DNA of 64,000 nucleotides from Syngnathus acus (lineage: Eukaryota; Chordata; Actinopteri; Syngnathiformes; Syngnathidae), in the NCBI RefSeq assembly GCF_901709675.1, contig NC_051106.1:4040001-4104000 (forward strand). The letters are read 5' to 3'. The position numbers and the translations under genes are program-made. The notes under the pieces are model-generated. The model was not told the origin of the DNA. It saw only the letters and a list, made by a program, of their open reading frames with translations, and made no database searches. Of this stretch, positions 24,094 to 36,731 are shown piece after piece; within the stretch, counting starts at the first letter, position 1, and every line of letters begins with the position of its first letter.

Positions 24094-27000
24094 ATGTCGA
24101 ACATATTGACGGCCGAGCAAATTTCCAACTGGTTCACCCCCAAGTCCTCGTTTGCCAATACCGAGATTCCAGAAAACGTCGTCGAAAAGAAATTGTCCGA
24201 GACGTCGTCGAAAGAGACGAGGTAAGAATTATTTTTAAGCATTGAAAAGTCAGATTTGACCACAATTGCTAGCCTGTTAGCCCGCACGTGCGCGAGTTTA
24301 GTTTTAGCGGAATTTATGTCGCAAACGAATTATTAAAAAAATTATAATCCTTACACAATAGACTGATGTAGGAAGACATTATTGTTTCTTCTGGTTTGAA
24401 TGTTGTTACTGACGAGTACAGCTATTTTGACTATAATGTTTGGTTATTTGTGTTTGCACTAAAAATAAAGGAAAATATTGTGTATATGTAGGGTGTAGAC
24501 TTTTTTATTATCTTTAGATATAAAATTATATTAATATTTATTGTTTTTGGCCCCTAACCTGAAATTTTACAAATGTATTCATGCATGTTTTAGACTAGAA
24601 CAGGGGTCACCAAATCTAGTCCTCAAGGGTGCCAATCCAGCCTGTTTTATATGCATCCCCACTGCAACACATCTAATTAAAAAAAAAATCAAATAAAAAT
24701 AATCTGGATGGATATCAGGCTTAATAGAGTTTGCTGATGAGCTGAACAATTGAATAAAGTGTGTTGTAGTAGGGCTAAAACAGGATGGATTGGTGCCCTT
24801 GAGGACCAGCCTTGGTGACCCCTGGACAAGAGTATAATTTATCATCCATAGAAAGTTTCAGAAATTATGATTTGCGAATTGGTGAGGGTTTACTGAACAT
24901 GTATGACATATTAAGAGTGTATTATTTACCTAAAAGAGATAATTTACAAATTAATTGATTCGTTGACTGCTGGCCTCATGGGAACTGGACAGAAATATGG
25001 AAGTTCCCACTCCCTTTTTGCTCTGAACCAGCTGGTGTGGCGCATGGCTCTGTCCACATATCCAGACACAGTTGGGATCTCCTCCCTCAACCTTCCATCA
25101 TTACTGCTTGCTTTGGCAACATGCTGCTCCAATTTGTTGGGGCTTGTCCAAAACCCTGTTGTTTGGAGATGCTTGGCTTTCCCTGAGACTCGTTGGTCTT
25201 CACCGCATTCCCTTTGATCGATGTCTCTCAGCACCAGCTTGAAGACAGTGACTAGCTCCCATGGCATCACTTTGCTGCCTGCAAGCACCTCACGAAACCT
25301 GTGGAATTGCACAACCAAACAAGTAGTTAGTGCCATTTCAAGTTGTCTCAGTCAATCATAGTTTTGCTAGACGGATTTGAAGATGGTTAATGCCTTGCTA
25401 AATGTAATTCCATTAAAGTTTGATTTGTATTGAATAAATGCAAATGCCATGTGAATGGGTTTTTCAGCTGTACATAAACCGAGTAGTTTTATGAATTTTT
25501 TTTTGCATTGGGTGTTATATCTGTAGCGTAAATGTAAAAAGACAATTGGCTTGAAATTACGGGTGTATCAAAAAATATTTGAAACAAAATTTAGTTTTAC
25601 TGCAAAGATGCAACCGGTTTTTATTAGGGGTCTTTCTAAAGTTAAGCCAACCATTGTAGAGCCAATTGTTCTTACAAATGCTGTGAATCTCTTCTCATGA
25701 TGCCTTTAAGGCAATTCTTCACCTTCCCTTCTTGTTCACATGACCTGATAGTGTGACATTAACACGCAATGGCTTTGTTGGCAGCCTGCCCTGCCTTCCT
25801 CCCCCCCTTTGGCTCGTGCGGGCTTCGCCTGCTGTCAGGCAGCATTTTGATGGCGAAGCAGCTACATGCTGCTGACAGCATGTTAATGTGAGGCTCTGAG
25901 ACCATGGCACCTGGAGAGCACCGCTGCAGCGTGGATGGGAGGGATGCCGGCAATCAGTAGTTCCAGTTGCTCAATCTCTGATTTGGGGATGAGGGTCCTC
26001 CACCTAGGGCACCTCTGGAAACATGGCTGATCCACATCGCTGTGCTCCGGGTCCAGCATCCTGGCCGTGCACTCGCGGCCCTGAATGTGCCATACAAGCT
26101 CCCGGAGCAAGTCGCGGCTTGATCGGTCCACAGGGCGTCTGGGTGATGATGTTTCAGCTTGTGTGGTTGTATTACGGGACCATTTGGGCCAGCTAAAGAG
26201 TGGCATAGCAAGGAAAGCCCTGTAACACAAGTATTGGCCTGTGGTGTCATTTGTAACAACAGCAGCATTCTATTGTATAGACATCCTTGAGTGTCAATCA
26301 CTTCAAAGTAGACATGTCAAAATGAATCAGATAATTGGCAACTAAACTATCACAATTATTTTAATAATCCAAAAATTATTTAGAGCCATTGTTTACTTAA
26401 ACTTAACTTACCCAACTTATAACAGTCTTCTGATTTCAGCCTCTCAGCAGTAATTATTGTCAGATTTCAATCGTCCATGCAAGCATACTCATAAGCAGAT
26501 ATCTGATTTTACTTTGGAAAACAATGACTGAATCACTATCATAAATGTTGCTCTTGTTTAATAGAAAATAAAATTTAATCCTTTTAATGGAAATAATAAT
26601 GGATTATTCTATAGTGACAGCGTGACTTCAAACCTACCTTAAACGCAGACAGAATAGTCAAGGGACGCTTCAAAACAGACTTTGAACTTTACATCTTTTG
26701 CTTGTCCAGTATAATCCGAGTTCAGCTGCTTTGTGCATCAGTGAGGAAAGAAAGAGGGCGAATCTGTGATGTGTGCTTGCTGTGGTACCATCAGGGTTTG
26801 CACCGCCCCTTGCCAGTGGCAAGGGAGGGCAAAGGCTACAGCGCTGACCAAAGCAAAGATGAGGGGAGCTGAAATAAATGATGCTATGTTTAATATACAG
26901 TAGATTGGAGCAGTCGGCGTGAGATCTATTTTGGCTAAATGCCAAATGAGCTTGCTTGATTCAGTGTCACTCCCCAAATGTCATGACCACAACAGTGCGT

Positions 27001-30000
27001 TGGAGCATTAAATGGAACATCAAATGGCATTTAAATTCTTGTCTAGTGAATGATGCTTTATAATTTCTTATTCAAGTAATGGCAAATTGATCAAACGATC
27101 CATGAGCTTTTTCATATCTGTAAATTCTTCCAAATGTTTCCCACCAGTCCAGAAACGGTTCCAGATCACGACAACCTGAAAAGTGCGAACAAGACAAAAG
27201 ATGTTCGCCCAAGTGAGTATGAAAAGTTCTATCCGGTTGTAACTTCACATAATAAAATATTCCTTTTTTTTTTTCTTCGTCATAAGCAATAAACAACGCC
27301 ATGCTTTACTTTCCGTATCCTTAGAAACCTGTCCGCCACTTGCGAGCTGCTACCAGCCCAGCTTCCCCATCGCCAAAAGCAAACAGGAGGTAAACTGTAG
27401 AGTCCATTTTCTTCAGAGCTTTGGGTGACCTCGTTCACGTTTGGAGTTTTTATCCTCTTCATTTTAAATTCCCATGTTTTGTACTGCACTTACCACTTTG
27501 GCCTGGCATTTATCAAATGATCAATTTGCTCTTTTTAAATTCACAATAATAAAGTCCCATGTGTGCGTGCTTGTGTGTCCCCTTTCCAGCTGATTTCTCT
27601 CATAGAAAACAACTCCGTCGTGATTATTCGAGGAGCCACAGGCAGTGGCAAGACCTCGCAGCTGCCACAGTACATTCTGGACCACTACAATGACAAAAAT
27701 GCCTCTTGCAACATTATTGTCACGCAACCGCGCAAACTCGGCGCCACCAGTATTGCGAGATGGGTCGCCTCTCAGAGAAAATGCACCTGTGGTAGTCTGG
27801 TTGGATATCAGGTTGGTGCATAGATATATTAGAATTTTTTAGGTGCATCTTTGAAAAATTAGGGCACGCAGTCAAAAGCCTTGTCGCTATCTCAAGACAT
27901 TAATGTTGAGTTTGTGCACTTCGCCAAAAGATTCCATTTTGCTTGAAGGAGTTAAGCCTCCATTCCATCCTTGTTTAGTTCAAGTAATGCTCTCCTTGAA
28001 TGGAAAGCTCTCTTCTAAAAAGTATTCCCCTGCGGCTGTGGATTTGTTCTCAAGTTTTTGTTTCCGTCCGCCCTTTGTGTGTAGAGCACAAATGATTCCT
28101 CTCTGTGCGTCACGTTGGGCAGCGTCTGTCGTGTGGCACAAATCGGATGGACATAATTGAAGATCATCCAATTAATAAATAGTGATTGTGATTTTATATC
28201 TTCATTTTAGGTTGGACTGGAGAAGACAGCTACTGAGCACACCCGACTGCTCTATGTGACAACAGGAGTGCTGCTGGAAAAACTGGTTGCTGCCAAAACC
28301 CTTACAGAGTACACTCATATTTTCATTGATGAGGTGCATATCAACATATCCAAATTGAAATGATCACAATCTTTGAGTCATTTGGACAAATAAACAACTC
28401 TTGCTGAAGGTTCACGAGCGCACTGACGAGATGGACTTTGTCTTGCTGATCGTGAGAAGACTTCTTAACACCAACTCCCGTTATGTGAAGGTAAATCAAA
28501 TCCGTGGAATTCTTTCCGCAAGGTTATGGAGGTGTCCTTAACAGTCGCTATTTTGTCCCAGATAATCCTCATGTCAGCCACCTTCAACTGCAAACAATTT
28601 GCAGAGTACTTCAGCACCCCTGTTGGTGGAAAAATGAGCTCAGCTTATGTGTTTGAGGTGGAGGGGACACCTTACGTCATTGAGGACTTTTACCTGGATG
28701 ACCTGCAGGACTTGTGGCCAACTAATGTACGGGACATCGTGAAATACTGCTGATGCTTTCCTAGGAATTTTTTTTCATCACATGTTGTCATCTTTCTTTT
28801 GCCCAGCTGAATTCGGCATGTTTGGACGATCCCTATATTTCACCTGAGATGTACCACGTCGCCATCTGCCTCATTGAGAACTTTGACAAGATGGAGAGCG
28901 AGGCTGCCAGGTGAAGAGTCTTCGTAGCAGTAAAACAGCATTTTGATAGCCCTGAATTTGGACCAAGAGTTGGAGTCTGTCTGCTTGTGTGTTAACAGTG
29001 ATGCAGAGATGGAAGGCACCGTACATTTTGCAGAGAGAGGCAGTGTCCTTGTTTTCCTCCCCGGATTGTTCGAGATAAGACATATGCAAGAAGCCCTGAC
29101 CACACTAGTCCACAAGAGGTTTTTTTTTTACATTACCAAATGAATTATTTTGTACTTCATTTCATGTTTTCCACGTTTTAGAGTTAGACTATAGCATGCA
29201 GCGAATCTTTGTCTCTTTATCCCTATTTAAGAAGCTTTGACGCCCTTGTGATTTTAGGTTGCAGGTTTTTGCCCTCCACTCCACTGTGACAATGGAGGAG
29301 CAATTTGGTGTCTTCCTGTCTCCTGTGCCAGGATACAGGAAGGTAAAATTGTTTCATGCTTCATTAATCTTTCTTTGTTAGTTCACTAGTCTAATGTTGT
29401 TCTGACATTTGCAGGTCATCCTTTCAACCAACATTGCAGAAAGTTCAGTGACTGTGACTGATGTCAAATATGGTTGGCTATTTTCTTTTTTGTAAACACT
29501 TTAAGGAAGTATTACAAAGTATTTCTTTTAATCCAAGATGCGTTTCGATCGTTTTTTTCCTTTTTGTGCAGTTATTGATTTCTGCTTGGCGCGTCAGTTG
29601 GTTTGTGACAAAGAAACCAATTATCAGTCTCTGTGTCTCACATGGGCGTCAAAGACCAACTGCAACCAACGTAGAGGTACAACACAAATATTTTAAATAC
29701 GGTAAAGTATGTGATATAACTCTCATCTTCTTTTCTTCCAGGAAGGGCGGGTCGAGTTTCCAAGGGCTATTGCTACCGCCTCGTCAGCAAAAACTTCTGG
29801 AAGAATGAAATCCCAGACTACATGATCCCTCAAATGGTGGTATGTAGCTGCTCTACTTAAAATCGGTCATGACGTCCTTATGGTGTTCATCCTTTTGTGC
29901 CCTCCCAGATTGCCCCGCTGTCCAAAATATTGCTGAAGGTGAAGCTGCTGGACATGGGAGACCCTCGATCCCTCCTTTCAACAGCTCCCTCACCCCCCAA

Positions 30001-33000
30001 CCTCAAGGAGATTACGAGGACAGTGCTCCAACTGAAAGAGGTAGCTAGCCTAAATTGACGAACCAAATGCTAATAAACCACTAACCTGAAAAATTGAGGA
30101 TGTCAAAAATGTTCATTGCTTTAAGCAAAACAAAAAATAAAAATACGCTTGCTTATTTAGAACACAGTCATGACTACGTTGTTCTTTTTTGCTCTGCAGA
30201 TGGGGGCCCTGTCTGCTAAACAGGATGGTAAATGTCTAAATGGAGATGGGGAGCTGACATTCCTGGGCCGAGTGGTGGCCCACTTACCTGTTGACATATA
30301 CCTTGGCAAGATGATTGTCCTCGGTCACATCTTCGGTTGTTTAGATGAGTGTCTCATCATAGGTCAGCATGTCCACATCTTTAATATAGTATTAAAGGCA
30401 TCAGTTATCCAAATAAAATGTGCTTTTTACACCAACTGTACTAACCAGCACTTCCATTCTCAGCTGCTTGCAGCTCTATGAAGACTTTCTTTGCCATACC
30501 TTCAATGCAGCAAGTTGCCGGCCAAAGGTGAGTCACATCTAGATCAGGCAGAAATTTGACATCTATTACATATGTCACTTCGCCACAGATGAAGCCTGGA
30601 TTTCACTTGAAATTAATATTCTGCCATCTGACTATTTGCATTCTAGGAGCAAGCTGGCTTTTGCCCAAGGCAGCCAAAGTGATTCCATAGCATTTCTCAA
30701 CACCTTTAAGGTAATGCTAACATGTCAAAAACATCAAAACATTTTGTGAATTTTCAGGGATTTGCTCAAGGCTGCCGTTTTCTCCTTCATTCTCAATTGT
30801 TAGGCATGGAACTCCTTCAAAGAGAAAGGACAGATGAGGGAGCTGAAGGTGCAGTGAAGAACCTAACATGAAATGACATGTTGATTTATTTATTTTAATC
30901 GAGGCCACCTAAGCAGACTTTTAAAACTGTTAACAACCCTACTATTCTGTGTGATTATCTTCTATCCTCAGGATGCACTGATTTGGGGAAGAGAGAACTT
31001 CATACAGATCAAGAGGATCCGAGAGGTACCTTTATAAAAGGATTCAGTCCTCATCCGAGTGTCTCCCCTCTGATGGGACAAGTTGCAAGTCGCAACAATA
31101 TCAACCAGTCTCCCTATGTCCTCTATCTAGGTTGCAGAGCTTTATTCAGATCTGAAGGAACGTGTGAAAGTGTTCAACATGCATGTGCCGGAAAACACCC
31201 GGCCCTCTGACCACACCAGCATGCACACAGAGAACTTTATTCTTCAGGTTTGTCATGAACTTTATTGCTTCGAGGACATATTTTCCTGCTAGCAATTTTA
31301 TGCTAATAATAAAAAAAAAATAGTTACAAGTCATTATTCCTTTTGCAGGTCGTCATTGCTGGTGCCTACTACCCCAACTACTTTGTGCAGGGGGACATTG
31401 ATGATGATTTAGCTTCCAGAGAGTTGAATGGCTTAAACCCCAAAACGACAGTGATGGTATGTCATCAAATATTGTTTTCTTACTGTTCAGGTCCAGAATG
31501 ATCACATTTTTCTATTTCAGGGGAAGTCACCTCAAAATTTAGACTAATATAAGAACATGTTGACCAGTCAATGTTCTTGCATCAGTTGTTGTCTCATTGC
31601 TAGAGCCAATCTTAAATCGGCTCAATGTACATAACATAAACATGAACATGTCATTCCCAGGTGAGAAGCCTCCCACCCTACAGTTTCCTTTACTACAAGC
31701 AGCTGCTCGCCCTGTTCCGCCAATGTGGGCAAGTCAAAGCCATTGCCTTTGAGTGCTCCAGGTAAGGGGAAGAAAAAAAAAAAGAAAAAAAAAAATATAT
31801 ATATTTCTTTTTTCCTTTTAATAGAGCCAACACTATCACTGATCACAAATGTTATTTGTGTTTATTTGTGTGCACAGAGCATATGTGGAATTCTACAAGA
31901 CATCACAGGACTCTGCAACCCTGCCCGAGCTGTCGGTCTCCCTCCTCCTGGCCCAGCAGAAAACTGCCCTGGAGCTTTCTGTCTACCCCATAGAGCATAT
32001 CGAAGCCTCTGTCGGGAACAGACAAATAACTCATTTGAAATACACACGGTATAGCTCTGTTCAAGTGTTTCAAGAAATAACCTGGAAAATTTGTTTTGAT
32101 AAAATTGAGATGATGCATGTTAGGCGGTTTTAGAACACGCGTTTTGTGCAAGTGACAGCACGATAACACAGACATGCTTTCTGTGTATAGGGTGAAAGTT
32201 GACTTACAGAGCCAATCAGTCCTTCCAGTGGGAGTGGTGAGCAGCACCCTTGACCCAGACAAACTGCCAGCCAGCCTCTGTTTCATGGTGAACGTCACAA
32301 AGGTCTGCATTTTTTCCCCATCGTGATATTCCAACCGCATTGGGGTTGTCTCAATACGGTCATTTGTTTGCTGCAGGTGGTGGATGTGGGTCATTTCTGG
32401 GGATTCCAGGCAGATGAAGCTAGTGTGGAGAAGCAACGCCAATTGACAAGAGAGATCAACAAGCGCACTCTTGAGCCTGTGACTGGGTCGCTCTATCCTA
32501 ATTTCTTTTGCCTGGCGCCTTACTCTGAGGTAAACGACCAGATCCTCTACTATCGGGCCCAGATCCAGCACATTCGTGGAAACACAGTGGAGGTGGGTGC
32601 GGGTGACATTTTCTCACAATAATGTTTTGGACCAGGCGGTGAATTAGTAGTATGGCAAAATCAGCAGGTATAAGTCCACTCCACTCACCAGTCATCTTAA
32701 TATGCATAGGTGGGGTAAAAATAGATTTATGGCTCGCCTCATCAATCATCAATGTATCACACTTTTACAGTCCTTGCCATCTCAAGGTTGTGGTCATGCT
32801 AATCCATCATGCTCAACTCATTATATTCCAAGTTCAACATGAAAGCACAGCCAAGCAAAGAATGTTTTTCTTCTTCAGGTGTTCTTCTTGGACTTTGGTA
32901 ACACACTGTCTGTCCAGTGCAACAGTCTGAGGGAGCTCCCATCTGACCTCCAGGGTCAGCCCTTCCAGGTACTAACACCATGACTTACCACTCAACTTCT

Positions 33001-35170
33001 CACTTTCCAACTTGCCAATTAACAAAACGACAAATGCTCTTCTCCTTTTCTCAGGCTCAGGAGTTCCAAGTGATTGAAATGCGTCCGTCAGCAGAGTCCA
33101 TCATATACGGCAACCAGTGGAGCAGCCATGCCCGTCATCAATTCATAGCGCTGGTGAAAGACCACTGTGTGGTTGTGTCGCTGTACTCTGTTCTCCACGA
33201 TGTGATGCGTGTGCAGCTTCTCATCAGCTCTGGTACCACAAACAAAAGCATAGTCGACATCTTTGTGGAGGGAGGCCACGCTATTCGTGCTGAAGAAAGC
33301 TTTGACTCTAAGGTAAAAGAGGGGATCCAACAACTCAGTCTTGGGTTGCATGTTGGATTCCTGTAATTAATTGTAGATCCAATAAATGTTTTCAGATACT
33401 GTTTTTTCCACTACGAATGGGGTTTCTTTGCCTTGCAGCAAAACCATGAGGTGCTGGTTTCTATGTACAAAGACATCGAAACTGGCATGTATGTCCGTAA
33501 TGCTAGCAGCAGCTCCTGGAAAGACCGCCAGAAAGATGACAAGCAGCTCATCGACTGCCTCCTCTCTCGCTTTTCCAAGAGCTGCCCGACTTATTCCAAG
33601 ACAAAGGTAAAATAAAAGTAGGGGGCTCAACCCAAGATCTAAAAAAAATTATTTTTCCATGTACAATTTACACCTTCAGGGCAATGGCCAATCGCCGGCA
33701 CAGCGATGAGTAGATTTTGAGGCTACTGAATCACTGCAACAAATATGTATCAACACGTATTGTTTTTCCCCCAGGTTCGTCTGCATGGACCAAGCAGTCC
33801 TTACAAATGCCAGTTCCACTCCATGTTCCACAATAAGAACATTCAGTAAGCTTCTCATGCCCGACGGCACAAGTCCAGGAGTTATTGCCTCTGCTAAATA
33901 ATGAGCTGTGTCTTTTTCCCAGGACTGTGACCATCGAAAATTCCAGCGTCAACGGTGTGGTTCTGACTGAAAATCCTCACCACAAGCACCAGAGAATGCT
34001 GGTTGCTGGGAGCGTGTTCATCAAAACCTCAGGTGCCAGGGAACTCCAAGCATTGCCTCAAAATTCAGTTTGGGCTTTATAACATGTATTGCGCACCATC
34101 TAGTGTTTAAGAAAGGTATTACAATGTTGTGTTGCAGGTAGCATTTCGCTAGGAGACACCTCCCTCATGCCAGACATTCCTGAACTACCCGCCATTCTTA
34201 CCATGCTGTTCACCCCCATCATGGAGTTACGGTTAGTTTCACATGTACATAACCATAGCAATAGAATAGAATAGGATTATTAATAGAATTATACCCAGAA
34301 TAGACAAGATTCAGTACCACATAGGAGCTTTTCAACCATATAAGAAATATCTGTGAATTAACGGGACCGTGAAGCTAGTAGCCTCGATGGAGAGGGATTT
34401 ACTGTACTCGTTTCAGTTTCTTTCCGTTTCCTTTTTTAGCACTGATGAAGAGAGGACTCGCTACACCGGCGCACTCTGTGGTCTGGGCTGGAACAACAAA
34501 ACAAAAAAAGCCATCCTGCCCGACCATGACATTGAATTGGCCTTTGATGTGAAGTTTGATATCGAAGACATCACTGAGGTAATGGCGAAGCTATTTTTTT
34601 AATACATTAAATTCATTCAAAAACGACCACATAACTATGGAGACTTTCGGCCGTGTTTGCTTTTTCAACTATTTGACTCGTTTGTCGCTCGGGTGTCTTC
34701 AGATAAATGCTTTGCGAATGGCAATCAATCACCTGGCGTGTGAAGGACCGGGTGGCAACCTGCACTTACCGTCCGACAAGATAGGGCAGTTCCAGGAGGA
34801 ATGTCGTGAATGTCTCATTAGGTCCGAACCACACTCCTGCATATTTGTCAGAATTTTACTTGTAGGATGAGAACAGACATTGGTTACCATTTCATTCAGA
34901 TTGTTCACCAAGTCACCTCCGAGGGAAGTTGTCACTCCAGTCTACTTTAAAAAAGCAGGAAAATGGAACCAGGTATGAAGGTCACTTTTATTAATTTATC
35001 TTCTGAGATGGATTATTGAGTATGTTGTAGTATGCTGCAGTTTATGTACCTTGTGTGCTTTGTTTCAACAGGTTGATCCGTCACTCAAAATTGATGTAGC
35101 TGAGGTCAGAACGGGACAAACAAGAGGAGTTCTCTTTGAGCTGCATCCTCCCCTTCTCCTCAACAACTGA
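24094..35170 (+). CDS. tdrd9: Tudor domain-containing ATP-dependent helicase TDRD9 (Spindle-E homologue)
   Basis: Germline DExH helicase of the piRNA pathway that represses transposons. Exons: 24094-24221, 27148-27212, 27325-27389, 27590-27811, 28211-28333, 28410-28490, 28562-28726, 28807-28910, 28999-29118, 29258-29342, 29415-29472, 29572-29676, 29742-29839, 29909-30040, 30200-30362, 30464-30527, 30647-30710, 30804-30848, 30972-31025, 31131-31247, 31349-31456, 31661-31761, 31878-32048, 32191-32302, 32377-32592, 32879-32968, 33055-33312, 33439-33606, 33775-33845, 33923-34032, 34138-34231, 34440-34578, 34703-34821, 34900-34972, 35072-35170. Total 1328 aa (human about 1382). Walker A GATGSGKT lies near residue 101, Walker B DEVH near 200, SAT near 233, STNIAESSVT (motif V), and QRRGRAGR (motif VI, formed across a splice). 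The helicase-associated region follows, then a Tudor domain around 850-1000 with FFLDFGNTLS. The N-terminus MSNILTAEQISNWFT matches the family. Intron 1 (2.9 kb) contains rd3l on the other strand. Confidence 0.96.
24601..24824. mobile_element. hAT-type MITE, 224 bp
   Basis: The ends are inverted repeats: CAGGGGTCACCAA at the left and its near-complement TTGGTGACCCCTG at the right. Similarity of the arms extends about 48 bp inward with few mismatches. The flanks GACTAGAA (24593-24600) and GACAAGAG (24825-24832) match at 6 of 8 positions, consistent with an aged 8-bp target-site duplication, and CAGGG ends are typical of hAT. There is no coding capacity. It lies in tdrd9 intron 1, about 120 bp beyond the rd3l stop. 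Confidence 0.88.
24944..26206 (-). CDS. rd3l: Retinal degeneration 3-like protein
   Basis: Small homologue of RD3, the protein that inhibits and traffics photoreceptor guanylate cyclases; the role of RD3L itself is not established. Two coding exons: 25911-26206 (start) and 24944-25298 (stop), total 216 aa (human about 198). The N-terminus MPLFSWPKWSRN and the block LLRELVWHIQGRE match the family. The splice joins VLSR to FREVLAGSKVMPWELVTVFK with correct phase. The conserved tail EEIPTVSGYVDRAM and WELPYFCPVP are present. An acceptor at 26219/26220 just upstream of the ATG implies a noncoding first exon. The gene lies entirely within intron 1 of tdrd9 on the opposite strand. Confidence 0.93.
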
Positions 35171-35374
35171 TGTGCTGCATTTGCACATTTTTCTTTTTTA
35201 TATTTTATTTCAATTTTAGTTGTAGTTCAAGACTTATTTACCAGCGGGACTGTGAAGCTGTAGGAAAATTAAAAACAATTATTGGTTTGTACATGTTCTT
35301 TGAACATATCTCTGCGTAGGTTTAACGTTGAGATAAATTGTTTTCTTGTTCAAACAGTTCCTCGGCAGTAAGCC

Positions 35375-35380
35375 AATAAA
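35375..35380 (+). other. tdrd9 poly(A) signal AATAAA
   Basis: A canonical signal stands about 205 bp after the tdrd9 stop. No competing AATAAA was noticed closer to the stop. Confidence 0.5.
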
Positions 35381-35933
35381 AATAATTTGTTCCAGCAGAT
35401 GACATTTGCCAATCCTTCTTAAGCACTGTGATCCTGCTTTTCACCATACACACTCGGGAGCATGAACTCATGCACACAGTAATGTAAGGTGAGTGGTGTT
35501 TTTGTTCATTACCTTGGATAATTTATTTGCATCCAGAGCCCGATATAAGAAATATCTAAACCTATCGATTCCCTTTACATTGTTGATATGCAATTATATT
35601 GGCAGATACACAGATCAATATTTTCCTTGTCATATATTTTCCAAGCGCCCCTGCTCCAGTAGATTTATTTATTTATTACCTTAATTGGATTTATTTGACG
35701 CCGTTACATCCCTGCATGAAATTGTTTGGTGAAATGGATACGTCATAATTGTGTTGAACCTGAGCAAACATTTGATCTGAATCAGCCATCTTTGTTGTTT
35801 ACATTCTCCAAACGCTTTGAGACCTTGAACCGAGACAATCCGAGTGGGATCAATCCGACTTCCCCCCTTCTTCGAATGCACCATTAAGCGCCAAGCACAA
35901 GTCAACCAAAGAAATGTTATCCATCACGATACA

Positions 35934-35939
35934 TTTATT
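35934..35939 (-). other. rtn1 poly(A) signal candidate
   Basis: Minus-strand AATAAA, about 800 bp after the rtn1 stop. It makes tdrd9 and rtn1 convergent with their 3' ends only about 550 bp apart. Other A/T-rich signals nearby are possible. Confidence 0.4.
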
Positions 35940-36731
35940 TTGTCATGGTCTTGTAATTAAATACATAGTGTAAGTGCAAATAGTTAGAGTCCGGGGGTCT
36001 AGAGAACTACACAGTATAGTAGAATATAGTACAAAGTTGGACAGTTATTCAAACAAGCTTAATATCACCAGATACTCCTTGTCTTCATAGTAGTTGTACA
36101 ACAGTACCCACAACATAAGCGTGTGTATTGTTCCTTATTGGTATACAAAAGCAAAAACCTACAAATACCACATCTAAGACGCATATATTTAATTAGTTTG
36201 TGCTTGGAAACACCAAAAACAAATTGTGTGTGAATATATTATGTGTATGTAACATTCATTCACACACACCAAGAGAAGCCCCCATCTGCTTACTTGAACA
36301 TGAAGCAGTGAACATTGGTAGCAGACTGTAAGACTGTGGCCACTTAGCTGTAGTTTTTTTTTTTTTTGTGCCACATCGTACTGTTTGTGGTAAGCACTGC
36401 AAAAGCGAAAATGTAGCATGGATTTTCAAAACAGCACGAAAGATATCAAATATTTACCCAAGGCTCCACTTCATGCTTTTTACTTTAGAATACTAAACAC
36501 AAAAAAAAAAAGGTTGTCTTTTTAGCTTTTTGAGTCGTGAACTTGTCTACCTAGAGGCATGATGAATGTGTGATTGTGTGTTGTTAGTGTTTACACTGCT
36601 CTAGACAGGGTGAATGTTTCTCTAGTGGGATGCTTTTTAGAGAATGCCAAGATGACAACGCATGACGCCCCTCTGATGTTGACCGGGCTCTTCAAGCGTG
36701 AGTGAGCCTCCTCCATGAGATGTACTCGGGT

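Noticed and set aside
31903-32571. 222-codon minus-strand frame across tdrd9 exons
   Set aside because: Spans introns and is the complement of conserved tdrd9 coding sequence.
34095-34110. CTCF-like ACCATCTAGTGT in a tdrd9 intron
   Set aside because: Differs from the core at several important positions.
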